Of a stretch of 22,637 nucleotides of DNA, positions 7,218 to 14,983 are shown piece by piece. This stretch comes from Deltaproteobacteria bacterium (GTDB lineage Bacteria > Desulfobacterota > Desulfobaccia > Desulfobaccales > Desulfobaccaceae). The notes beneath the pieces were generated by a model. It did not search any database and was not told where the DNA came from. It saw only the letters and a program-made list of their open reading frames with translations. The translations under genes were made by a program, and so were the position numbers. Numbering within the stretch: position 1 is the stretch's first letter; each line of letters begins with the position of its first letter. The stretch spans positions 1 to 22,637 of the forward strand of contig VGSX01000025.1 in NCBI GenBank assembly GCA_016874895.1. Reading direction: 5' to 3'.

Positions 7218-7766
7218 AACAATGCTGGCAGTAGCAAGTCTGAGGGCCAGGCAAAGCCTGCCCTTTTTGCAAAGTCCCTCGTGCACCCTCCAGAGACAAA
7301 GGCTCTCCAAATTGCTCCTCCTAGTAGCTCCTCTGTTTCAGGCATTACTTCGCCGGTTACGGTGCCTCCTTCTCGGGAAGTCCCACAACGAGAAATGGAA
7401 AAGATGGGTGGAAGAGGAGCGGCTTCCTCCCCTGAACAATCCGCTCCGAGTCCTAAATCCGAACTCACCAACTCCCCTCGCTGGTCCTGGACAGCCCGGC
7501 GGCTGGTTACCGAGGAGGAGCTGTCTTCCCTGTCTCCCCAGGATCGCAAGATCATGCGCAACGAAATCTATGCCCGCCATGGCATGGTATTTCGAGAGCC
7601 GCAGTTGCGGGACTATTTCGAAAAACAATCATGGTACCGCCCCGAGAAAATCGAAGAAACCCAATTGGCCGCTCATAAACAAGAAGTCGATTCCCGTCTC
7701 AATAAATTTGAAAAAGAGAATTTGGAAAGAATTATCAAGTTCGATCTTAAGAAACGCGGACAATAA
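7218..7766 (+). CDS. YARHG-domain protein, 5' end cut off by IS630
   Basis: The frame is open from the IS630 right boundary to a stop at 7764-7766; the first usable start inside it is GTG 7281. The N-terminal part is a Pro/Ser/Lys-rich linker of about 95 residues. After it comes a complete YARHG domain: 'LSSLSPQDRKIMRNEIYARH' leads into 'GMVFREPQLRDYFEKQSWY' and a Lys/Glu-rich helix. YARHG domains occur on the outer side of bacterial membranes, often in lipoproteins or at the end of kinases. The missing 5' part probably held a signal peptide or transmembrane segment. The next gene, a PP2C phosphatase, starts 39 bases on, so this protein likely belongs to the signalling cluster. The upstream portion is not in the window. 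Confidence 0.75.
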   Translation, partial: NNAGSSKSEGQAKPALFAKSLVHPPETKALQIAPPSSSSVSGITSPVTVPPSREVPQREMEKMGGRGAASSPEQSAPSPKSELTNSPRWSWTARRLVTEEELSSLSPQDRKIMRNEIYARHGMVFREPQLRDYFEKQSWYRPEKIEETQLAAHKQEVDSRLNKFEKENLERIIKFDLKKRGQ

Positions 7767-7805
7767 CATTGGGATTTTCTCAAGTATGAGCCCAGAAAGC
7801 CAATT

Positions 7806-9065
7806 ATGAAGGTTGTCCCCGGAAACGCCCAACATATCGGGAGCCGTCAGGAGCAACAGGATGATTTCGGCTTTTCCAATCTCGGCAATGTCTCCTTTGT
7901 CAGTCACGGCGGGGTTCTGGCCATTCTTACCGACGGTATGGGCGGCCTGGCCCAGGGACGGGAGGCCAGCCGGATAGCCAAGATGATAATGCTCCAACAG
8001 TATGAGGCCAAGTCCGAGGAAGAATCGGTTCCTGAGGCTCTGCTCCGCGCTTTGCTTTCCGCCAATGATGGTGTGGTTGAGATAGGCCGAGAGACTGGCC
8101 AGGAGGACGAAATAGGAACCACCCTGGCGGCCGCGGTGGTCAAAGATAAGGAACTTTACTGGATATCTGTGGGAGACAGCCGCATTTACCTGTGGCGACA
8201 AGGGGAGCTCACTCAGCTTACTACCGACCACGATTATGCTCGGGAACTGGAGTTTGAGGTGGCTGCCGGCAATCTTTCCCAGGAGGAGGCCGATGCTCAT
8301 CCCGATCGGCGGGCCTTGACCAGTTATTTGGGACTGACGGAACTCCCCGAGATTGACCGCAACGTGCTGCCAATTCCCGTAGAACCAGGAGACCGCATCC
8401 TGCTGTGCAGTGACGGCCTTTATAACATCCTGGGAGAAAATGAAATCGCGGCTTGGCTGGAAGGTGACCCCCAGGAGGCCGCGGAGGCATTGGTAGATGA
8501 AGTTGTGGCCCGAAACCAGCGGCACCAGGACAACATCACAGTGGCCATACTGGGGTGCGAACCGGAATGGTTTACGTGGCAGTGGTTAGGCCGCCAAAAC
8601 TTTGGTCGCTGGCTAGCCCTAGGGGTGCTGATAGGGTTGCTGGGGCTGGGGGGTGGGTGGTATCTGGCTCACCGGTATTTTGGGCTCCCGGAAAAGTCCC
8701 TCGCGCCATCGGCAAAGCCCCCTGCCGAAGTCCAGCCTGCCGCCCCGACTACAGAATCACCTGCGATCCCTGCCCCCACCTCAGTGCCAGCGCTCCCTGC
8801 GGATCCAGGCGCCGCTCCGGCCCTCACGGCTAAACCAATTACCTCACCCCCGATTCAGCCTCCGGCCCCGCCGGTCCAAACCCCAAAGGGGGAGAGCAAA
8901 ACAATTTTACCACTGGACGTGGGAGGCCCACCCATGGTGGGAGGGCAGACGCCTGCAACCGGGGCGGCGATGCCTAACAGCTCCCAGAATAAGGAGGGGA
9001 AGGAAAAGAAAAAGGGGAAAGCAGGAGCTAAACCAAAAATTTCTCCCGAGAGGAAGATACAATAA
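7806..9065 (+). CDS. membrane-anchored PP2C-family Ser/Thr phosphatase
   Basis: A 419-residue protein with a complete PPM/PP2C domain at residues 1-255, which removes phosphate from Ser/Thr using two metal ions. Metal-binding aspartates are D20 ('QQDDFGF'), D43 ('LTDGMGG'), D203 ('LLCSDGL') and D242 ('QDNITVAI'); the 'GTTLAAA' and 'GDSRIYL' motifs are also present. A transmembrane helix follows at about 269-289, then a Pro/Ala-rich tail of about 130 residues ending in a Lys/Glu-rich segment. The phosphatase should lie in the cytoplasm and the tail outside. The likely substrates are the two kinases at 14984 and 19003 or their targets. The ribosome-binding site is weak. Confidence 0.95.
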   Translation: MKVVPGNAQHIGSRQEQQDDFGFSNLGNVSFVSHGGVLAILTDGMGGLAQGREASRIAKMIMLQQYEAKSEEESVPEALLRALLSANDGVVEIGRETGQEDEIGTTLAAAVVKDKELYWISVGDSRIYLWRQGELTQLTTDHDYARELEFEVAAGNLSQEEADAHPDRRALTSYLGLTELPEIDRNVLPIPVEPGDRILLCSDGLYNILGENEIAAWLEGDPQEAAEALVDEVVARNQRHQDNITVAILGCEPEWFTWQWLGRQNFGRWLALGVLIGLLGLGGGWYLAHRYFGLPEKSLAPSAKPPAEVQPAAPTTESPAIPAPTSVPALPADPGAAPALTAKPITSPPIQPPAPPVQTPKGESKTILPLDVGGPPMVGGQTPATGAAMPNSSQNKEGKEKKKGKAGAKPKISPERKIQ

Positions 9066-9146
9066 CTGACCTCTGGAATGACTGTAAATTCCTCTTGCAT
9101 GGCTGGAGGAAGCCTGAATCCGTTGTAAAAAGTCTGAAGGAAGGGC

Positions 9147-10112
9147 ATGCCCATGAAAAGATCCTATGCTCACGTTATTCCTTTTATTATCATGTTAGGA
9201 ATGGTGACCCCAGGATTGTATGGGGCCGAACAAAATCCTGGAAAAGACAGCAACGATCTCTTGGCCGTTAAAGAAAACTATTTTCCTTTGCAAGAAGGAT
9301 GGACTTGGGAATATCAATGCAACAATTTTGATGCCACTGGGAAAAAAACATGGCTTAGAATAGTGGCGCGTAATCTGTCTCAGTATGAAGTTGCAGGTCA
9401 AAAAGTCACACCTCGACAAATTATAAAGTATGGAACCAAAATATCGGTGGAATATGGGTTATTCAGAGAAAACTATTCCGGTGTTTTAAAGATTGGTGCC
9501 GAATCACAAAGCGATGCAACTCCTTGGATATATAATCCCCCCCGTTACTATTTAAAATATCCTGTTATCCAAAATACAACTTGGGAATACGATGCCAATA
9601 CTGAGACAATCCGCAGCGACAACGGGAAGAAGACCGTAACCCGTTCCAGGACAGTTCCGGCAGCCAAAATTACTGTGGAGAATATCAATCAAACCATAAA
9701 AGTTCCAGCAGGAACCTTTGATAATTGTATGAAGATCAGGGAAATAAGGACTACGCAAACTGAATCCCCCCGTGGAATAAAACCGCCAACACGGCCCCCA
9801 GCCCCGCGACCGATGACACGCCCACAACCGCCACAATCTCCTTTACAGGAAAAGAATAAAGTCAAGGATGAAAATAAGGAAGAGACAGTCAAAGAAAGAG
9901 TAATGAATATGGAAAAAGCAATTAAATTGAAGGAAAGGAAAATTTTAGAAGAAAAATATAAGGATAAAAATAAGAATATAATAGATTTTTGTTTTTACTT
10001 CGCTCCTGGTGTAGGTTTGATAAAGTTTGAACATAATATAATCCGGGGTGGTAAGAAACAATTTACATCTATATGGGAATTGGTTTCTTACAAAAAGCCC
10101 GAGAGCAAATAA
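9147..10112 (+). CDS. exported beta-rich protein with charged insert
   Basis: A 321-residue protein with a signal peptide (residues 1-26, ending 'GLYGA'). The mature protein has the pattern 'NYFPLQEGWTWEYQ', 'KYPVIQNTTWEYDA', 'VPAGTFDNCMKIREI' and 'FYFAPGVGLIKFEHN', a set of motifs common in uncharacterised periplasmic or surface beta-barrel-like proteins. Between the third and fourth motifs lies an unusual insert (about residues 205-275) that starts Pro/Arg-rich and becomes a Lys/Glu-rich coiled-coil-like helix. ATG 9153 is an alternative start; both have an AAGG site upstream. It sits between the membrane phosphatase and the M48-FHA protease, so it may be an external component of the system. 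Function unknown. Confidence 0.75.
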   Translation: MPMKRSYAHVIPFIIMLGMVTPGLYGAEQNPGKDSNDLLAVKENYFPLQEGWTWEYQCNNFDATGKKTWLRIVARNLSQYEVAGQKVTPRQIIKYGTKISVEYGLFRENYSGVLKIGAESQSDATPWIYNPPRYYLKYPVIQNTTWEYDANTETIRSDNGKKTVTRSRTVPAAKITVENINQTIKVPAGTFDNCMKIREIRTTQTESPRGIKPPTRPPAPRPMTRPQPPQSPLQEKNKVKDENKEETVKERVMNMEKAIKLKERKILEEKYKDKNKNIIDFCFYFAPGVGLIKFEHNIIRGGKKQFTSIWELVSYKKPESK

Positions 10113-10140
10113 AATGAGGAAGATTCTCCTTTATATTTAG

Positions 10141-10229
10141 AACAACTTGGAGAAGTTACATCAAACCACCAAGTTGATGATTATTATACAATTTTATGAT
10201 ACAAACAATTTTAATGGGATAACAACTTG
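10141..10229. promoter_or_regulatory. CAACTTG direct and inverted repeats upstream of the M48-FHA gene
   Basis: AACAACTTG occurs at 10141-10149 and 10221-10229, and CCAAGTTG (10169-10176) is the perfect complement of CAACTTGG (10143-10150). The three sites span the possible promoter at 10174-10200. They could be operator half-sites or form a hairpin; no regulator can be named. Confidence 0.35.
10174..10200 (+). promoter_or_regulatory. possible sigma-70-type promoter
   Basis: TTGATG (10174-10179) and TATGAT (10195-10200) are separated by 15 bp, slightly short. It lies in the 137-bp gap before the M48-FHA gene, one of the largest gaps in the signalling cluster, where a new transcript would be reasonable. 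The AT-rich surroundings make a chance match possible. Confidence 0.3.
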
Positions 10230-10249
10230 TATAAAGAGAGGGGAAAAAA

Positions 10250-11443
10250 ATGATTAACATCGAAATGTACCGGCATGAGAAAGAAAAAATTTACTTCTTA
10301 TTAAACGCTATTATGGGGGGCTTGATCTGGTGTTTTTCCTTTATGGTGACCTTCACCAGTTATTTTGCCATCACTGCCCTAACCTTCTTATTCATCCCTA
10401 CACTATCGGCCATCTGGCTTTTCTGGATTTGGGGCGGGTTGCTGTTTGCCGTGCTCCTCTATTTCATGGGACGGGAATTTTACAAAGCCCAGATCTTTGG
10501 CAACTCGGTGAGAGTCAGCGAGTCCCAGTATCCTGAATTACACAAAGTCGTGCAGGAAGTGGCAAAAGAATTGGGGATTATTGAAATCCCCTATGTCTTT
10601 GTGGTTAACATGGAGGGAGGAATCAACGCCTTTGCCTTGAAATTTATAGGTCATTCGTATGTGGTCCTTTATGCCTCCCTGGTGGATTTGATGCTGCGTC
10701 GCAAAGCTCATAAGGAATTGCGGGCCATTATCGCCCATGAAATGGCCCATCATGCCGCCGGTCACACGAGCGTCTTGCGGAATCTTCTTATCGAACCGGC
10801 TTTATTGTTGCCCATTTGGGGAACCTTGGTCGGAAATGCATATAGGCGTGGTTGTGAATTGACTGCCGACCGCGTGGCCATGATCTTATGTGGTGATATT
10901 GAAGCAACGACCCGAGCCCTGGTCAGTATTGCCGGTGGGGCCGATTCCCTGGCCAACCAGACCAACGTGCAGGTGTTTATGCACCAGGAAATGGAGATAA
11001 TTTCATTTTTTGCCTTTATCAATGACGTCTTTTCCAGCCACCCCAGAATTACCAAACGGGTCATTCTCCTGGAAGCATTTGGCAAGACCATCGGGCTGCC
11101 GGCCAAGTCTGCCCTGGCCAACCAGTGGGTCCTTTATGGCGTCTCTGGCCCTCTGGCCGGAAAAGCGGTGGAACTGGGGATGGAACCCCTGGCAATCGGC
11201 CGGGATGCCCGAATGAGCAACCTCATAGTTCCCGGGGACAGCGGGGTGATCAGCAAACGTCACTGTCTCTTGAAATTCGATTCTTTGAAACAGGGTTTTG
11301 TCCTGGAGGACTGCGGCTCCACCAATGGCACCTTCCTGGCTTCTGGACAGCGCTTGACCCCAGGGGCGCCCTTTCCATTAAAACCTGGAGACCGGTTCTA
11401 CCTAGCGGAGCCCGAGATCGCTTTCGAGCTGCGGATCAGATAA
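10250..11443 (+). CDS. M48-family membrane metalloprotease fused to an FHA domain
   Basis: A 397-residue fusion. Residues 15-80 contain two membrane segments, as in HtpX/Ste24-like M48 proteases. The zinc site is complete: H163-E164-x-x-H167 in 'IAHEMAHH', with the third ligand E203 in 'CELTADR'. The C-terminal 95 residues are an FHA domain with every phosphothreonine-binding landmark: R318 ('AIGRD'), S335 and H338 ('SKRH'), and N359-G ('GSTNGTFL'). M48 proteases degrade or trim membrane proteins with the active site on the cytoplasmic side. An attached FHA domain would dock the protease onto phosphorylated targets or kinases. The ribosome-binding site is GAGAGGGG. The next gene, a phosphatase, follows by 10 bp. 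Confidence 0.95.
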   Translation: MINIEMYRHEKEKIYFLLNAIMGGLIWCFSFMVTFTSYFAITALTFLFIPTLSAIWLFWIWGGLLFAVLLYFMGREFYKAQIFGNSVRVSESQYPELHKVVQEVAKELGIIEIPYVFVVNMEGGINAFALKFIGHSYVVLYASLVDLMLRRKAHKELRAIIAHEMAHHAAGHTSVLRNLLIEPALLLPIWGTLVGNAYRRGCELTADRVAMILCGDIEATTRALVSIAGGADSLANQTNVQVFMHQEMEIISFFAFINDVFSSHPRITKRVILLEAFGKTIGLPAKSALANQWVLYGVSGPLAGKAVELGMEPLAIGRDARMSNLIVPGDSGVISKRHCLLKFDSLKQGFVLEDCGSTNGTFLASGQRLTPGAPFPLKPGDRFYLAEPEIAFELRIR

Positions 11444-11453
11444 GGCTCCCGAT

Positions 11454-12200
11454 ATGGAATTCTTGACCGGGGTCATAACTTCCCGGCACGGCCGCCAGGA
11501 CAATGAAGACTATTTCGGTTTCCAAACCATTGAGGGCCGAGGCTGTTGGGCGGTGGCCGACGGCTTGGGAGGTCATGTGGGAGGGCAAATCGCCTCAAGG
11601 CTGGCGGTGGAAACAGCAATGGCTTCTTGCCAGGAATCCTCTGAACTTTCCGTCGAAGCCCTGGCCCGCCACCTGGAAACGGCCCACCATGCCCTGCTGG
11701 CCCGGCAGGCGGAGGACCCGGGCCTGGAGTCCATGCGCACCACCCTGGTGTTGTTGATGGCCCAGGCCGAATTGGCCCTATGGGGCCATGTGGGTGATTC
11801 CCGGTTGTATCTTTTCCGGGAAAACCAACTCATTTTTCAAACCAGGGACCACAGCGTTTCCCAGGCCCTGGCCAATGCCGGAGAGATTGCTCCCGAAGAC
11901 GTCAGATTCCACGAGGATCGCAACCATCTGTTGCGGGCCTTGGGTCAGGAAGGCGACCTTCGGCCTACCATTGCTCCTGATAAGCAGGTCATCCAAGCCG
12001 GGGATGCCTTTTTGCTCTGCACTGACGGCTTTTGGGAATATGTCATGGAAGAAGAAATGCAAGGGGCGTTAGCCATAGCCGATACTCCGGTGGCTTGGAT
12101 AAAGGAAATGGAGCGGGTGCTTCAGCATCGGGCCAAGGAAAGGCAAAATGACCGAGCTGATAACTACACTGCGATCAGTATATTTGTACGCGGAATCTGA
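11454..12200 (+). CDS. soluble PP2C-family Ser/Thr phosphatase
   Basis: A 248-residue protein that is a PP2C domain and nothing more, so it is cytoplasmic. Key residues are D19 ('RQDNEDYFGF'), D36 ('VADGLGGHVGG'), D191 ('LLCTDGFWEY') and D236 ('DNYTAISIF'), with 'GHVGDSRLYLF' in between. Its AAGG ribosome-binding site overlaps the stop codon of the M48-FHA gene, which points to tight co-expression. It would counteract the kinases at 14984 and 19003. It differs clearly from the membrane phosphatase at 7806 and is not a recent copy of it. The pairing resembles PppA-type soluble phosphatases that accompany kinases and FHA proteins. Confidence 0.95.
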   Translation: MEFLTGVITSRHGRQDNEDYFGFQTIEGRGCWAVADGLGGHVGGQIASRLAVETAMASCQESSELSVEALARHLETAHHALLARQAEDPGLESMRTTLVLLMAQAELALWGHVGDSRLYLFRENQLIFQTRDHSVSQALANAGEIAPEDVRFHEDRNHLLRALGQEGDLRPTIAPDKQVIQAGDAFLLCTDGFWEYVMEEEMQGALAIADTPVAWIKEMERVLQHRAKERQNDRADNYTAISIFVRGI

Positions 12201-12239
12201 CCTTTTAATGGGAGTTCTGATAAAAAGGAGGGTTTCACA

Positions 12240-12686
12240 ATGAATAGAATAAATACCTTTATTATTATCAGCTTGATTTCGATTGCTATGGTCTTTTCAA
12301 TTAGCCACTCATGTTTCGCTCAAAAAGTTAAATTATTAATGAGTAGTGAAACAGATATGAGTGGCGACCATAGTTATACATTAGTAGGTGGAAGGCCTAA
12401 TAAGGTTGAGGTGGGACATATCAATACTATAAGAAATCTGGATTTTAAGAAACCTTGGCGAAAAAATTTTCCCAAGGCAGATTATTACTTTCGAGACAGC
12501 TTTAAGGAGGAGAGGCAATTATCAGGAGGCGGACAACGCTTTATATTTCAATTCTTAATTCAGGATGGATGCCGGGCATGTGACCCTCTGGGGTCAGCAT
12601 ATGTGGCCTATGATTTCGACGCCACTGGCCGGTTTTTAGGAACAAAAATTTTGAGATTCACCAAAGAGACTAATTATCGGCAATAA
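12240..12686 (+). CDS. small exported protein of unknown function
   Basis: A 148-residue protein with a signal peptide (residues 1-27, ending 'SHSCFA') and a strong AAGGAGG ribosome-binding site. The mature part has many Lys, Arg and aromatic residues and the pair 'DGCRACDP', whose two cysteines could form a disulfide in the periplasm. The C-terminus 'YVAYDFDATGRFLGTKILRF' looks like a beta-hairpin. I do not recognise a family. It lies 39 bp after the soluble phosphatase and 69 bp before the zinc-ribbon-FHA gene, so it is probably in the same transcript. Composition is AT-richer than its neighbours. Confidence 0.75.
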   Translation: MNRINTFIIISLISIAMVFSISHSCFAQKVKLLMSSETDMSGDHSYTLVGGRPNKVEVGHINTIRNLDFKKPWRKNFPKADYYFRDSFKEERQLSGGGQRFIFQFLIQDGCRACDPLGSAYVAYDFDATGRFLGTKILRFTKETNYRQ

Positions 12687-12755
12687 CTGAGATGGGTTTT
12701 GAATCATCTCAATCCCTTTTTAATGAAGAATATCAAGGAATGGAGGAATACCAAA

Positions 12756-13352
12756 ATGACTGTCAATCTCAAGAGATGCGACGCCGGTCATCATTATGAC
12801 CCTACCCAACACACTTCCTGTCCCTTCTGCGGGGTTCCCAGCCTGAACATTTCTGCCACCCGACCGGTAAAAAAGAAAGGGGTGGCGGACGAAGACGTCA
12901 CCGTGGGCGCGGGCGCCTCACCCCGGGGCAAACTGGAAGCTAGGGGGGCGGAACAGGCCATTACCGTGGGCTACTATCATAAAAAGATCGGCATCGACCC
13001 CGTGGTGGGCTGGCTGGTTTGCATCGAAGGGCCGGACCAGGGCCGGGACTACCGCCTTCACAGCGAAAGGAACTTCATCGGCCGTTCTGATAGGATGGAC
13101 GTCTGCGTCCGGGGTGACGACACCATCTCCCGGGAAAATCATGCCATCATTGCGTTCAATCCCCGAACCAGCGGCTTCAAGCTCCAGCCAGGAGATGGCC
13201 GGGGTTTGATTTATCTGAACGGAGAGGAAGTGGATGCCTCCATCAACCTTAACCCCTTTGACCTCATTGAATTAGGACAGACTAAGTTGCTCTTTATTCC
13301 TTTCTGCGGGGAGAAATTCCAATGGGAAGCCAAAGACCAGCCTGCCGAATAA
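12756..13352 (+). CDS. zinc-ribbon FHA-domain protein
   Basis: A 198-residue cytoplasmic protein. ATG 12756 is preceded by GGAGG with nine bases' spacing; a TTG start at 12699 is possible but unsupported. Residues 8-25 form a zinc knuckle ('CDAGHHYDPTQHTSCPFCG'). A Lys/Gly linker follows, then an FHA domain (about 85-185) with R110 ('FIGRSD') and N155-G156 ('YLNGEEV'). The usual S-x-x-H core reads 'SRENH' (S125, H129), one residue longer, which places N128 where His is expected. I recall this spelling from a subgroup of FHA proteins, so it is probably functional. The gene overlaps the vWA-FHA gene by 31 bp, implying translational coupling. Confidence 0.92.
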   Translation: MTVNLKRCDAGHHYDPTQHTSCPFCGVPSLNISATRPVKKKGVADEDVTVGAGASPRGKLEARGAEQAITVGYYHKKIGIDPVVGWLVCIEGPDQGRDYRLHSERNFIGRSDRMDVCVRGDDTISRENHAIIAFNPRTSGFKLQPGDGRGLIYLNGEEVDASINLNPFDLIELGQTKLLFIPFCGEKFQWEAKDQPAE

Positions 13353-14929
13353 TCCGTTTTTGGGGGTATCCCGTGCTTTGGGGAGTATTAGCCCTTCTCG
13401 GGTTTATTCCCATCACCAGAGTTGCAGATGCTGCGGATATAGCTCAATTTCACCTCAGCCAGGCCAGAATCAAACCTCCGGGAATTACGGCTTTCCTGGA
13501 GATTCTGGACAATAACGACCAGACGGTCTTGAGGATTGACCCCAAACAAATCAATGCCTCCGTAGGAGGATCCGCCCTGAATATTGAAAGTATTCAGCCT
13601 TTTTGGGATCTGGGAGAAGGGATCGCCTATATTCTGCTGGTGGATATCTCTAAGTCTCTCACGGAAAAAGAATTTGCCAAGATGCGCGCCTTTATGAACT
13701 CGTGGATCAATTCCATGACGAGTAGAGATAAAGCCGCCATCATTACCTTCGGCACCGAGGTCACGTTAATGCAGGATTTTACCGCGGATAAGTCCGGCCT
13801 CCAAACCCTGGTGGCCGGCCTGAGTCCCACGGATAATTACACCCAGCTTCACCGGGGGCTACTTCGGGCCATGCAGGAAGGCCGGCGGACTGACCCGGCC
13901 CTGCCTGTCCGCCGAGCTATCATTACCCTATCCGACGGCCAGGATGATTTCGCTGGCGGGATCACTAAGGACGAAGTGTTGCGGGATATGAAGGTGGACC
14001 CGGTACCACTTTACGCCGTGGGTTTTTGCCGCCCGCCCATAACCCCCTCAAAAGATAACTCTCTGAAGACCCTGGGAGAATTCGCCCGGACGTCGAAAGG
14101 TTCTTACTTCCGCGCCCAGACTGCCGACTTTACCCAAATTTACACGGCTATGCGGAATCGCGTCTATGGAGTCTATCAGGCCCGGATGACCGGTCCTGAG
14201 GTTATCTGGGATGGCGCGGTCCGCTACCTGAAGATGGACCTAACCGCGGGTCCAAAAGTCTTGAGCGATGGCCTGGATTTACGCATGGTGCCGGAACCCA
14301 CAAGCGTGGTAGTTACTCCCCCACCTCCTCCGCCACCACCTCCGCGCCCCTGGTGGAAGCTGCCGGACATCACCCTGTTCGGCAAGCTCGTCCCTTGGTG
14401 GGGATACACCAGCGCTGGCTTCCTTTTGTTAGGAATTATTCTTGCACTCGTTCTGATACTGCGGAAAAAAGAGCACCTGGAGCCGGCTCCTGCGGCTTAT
14501 GGAGGCCCCTGGCAGCAGCCGGGACCGGGAGTCTCTCCGGTGGCCATGGCCAACTCCGATGACACCCGGGCCCTGGGGGGTGACACCACCATCCCGTTGC
14601 AACCCCGGGGAACACCGAAAGAGGAGAAAGGGGTTAAGCTCCGGTTCATCTTCATCCGGGGCGACCATCAGCCCATTGACGCCACCCTGTCCAAGTCCCT
14701 GATTATCGGCCGCACCGATGGGGAGTGCGACGTGGTGATCAAGGACGACAAGGAAGTGTCCCGTAAGCACTGCGAGCTCTTTCTGGAAGATGAGGCTGTA
14801 CATGTTATCGACTTGGGATCCAAGAACGGCACCATGGTTAACGGGGTGCCCATCACCGGGCGCTACCAGCTCAAGTCTGATGACACTATCTTGGTGGGGA
14901 AAACGGAACTGCGTCTTTTAATTCTTTAA
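13322..14929 (+). CDS. exported vWA domain - transmembrane helix - cytoplasmic FHA domain
   Basis: A 535-residue protein. A signal sequence (residues 1-38, ending 'RVADA') leads to a von Willebrand A domain (about 95-285) whose metal-binding MIDAS motif is D108-x-S110-x-S112 ('VDISKS'), with 'TLSDGQDD' further on. After a run of nine prolines comes a transmembrane helix at 362-380, a linker, and an FHA domain (about 445-535) with R464, S480, H483 and N502-G503. The vWA domain should therefore sit in the periplasm, where it can bind a protein, and the FHA domain in the cytoplasm. The gene starts inside the preceding one. It could relay an external binding event to phosphorylated kinases. Confidence 0.94.
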   Translation: MGSQRPACRIIRFWGYPVLWGVLALLGFIPITRVADAADIAQFHLSQARIKPPGITAFLEILDNNDQTVLRIDPKQINASVGGSALNIESIQPFWDLGEGIAYILLVDISKSLTEKEFAKMRAFMNSWINSMTSRDKAAIITFGTEVTLMQDFTADKSGLQTLVAGLSPTDNYTQLHRGLLRAMQEGRRTDPALPVRRAIITLSDGQDDFAGGITKDEVLRDMKVDPVPLYAVGFCRPPITPSKDNSLKTLGEFARTSKGSYFRAQTADFTQIYTAMRNRVYGVYQARMTGPEVIWDGAVRYLKMDLTAGPKVLSDGLDLRMVPEPTSVVVTPPPPPPPPPRPWWKLPDITLFGKLVPWWGYTSAGFLLLGIILALVLILRKKEHLEPAPAAYGGPWQQPGPGVSPVAMANSDDTRALGGDTTIPLQPRGTPKEEKGVKLRFIFIRGDHQPIDATLSKSLIIGRTDGECDVVIKDDKEVSRKHCELFLEDEAVHVIDLGSKNGTMVNGVPITGRYQLKSDDTILVGKTELRLLIL

Positions 14930-14983
14930 GGCGATCGAAATACTCGCATTGCTATAGAATTGATGAATCATAAGTGAGGTTTT

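Noticed and set aside
7204..7809. 201-residue plus-strand frame overlapping the YARHG gene
   Set aside because: It is Leu/Arg-rich with no domain and has a start inside the IS630 end. The overlapping frame has a clear YARHG domain.
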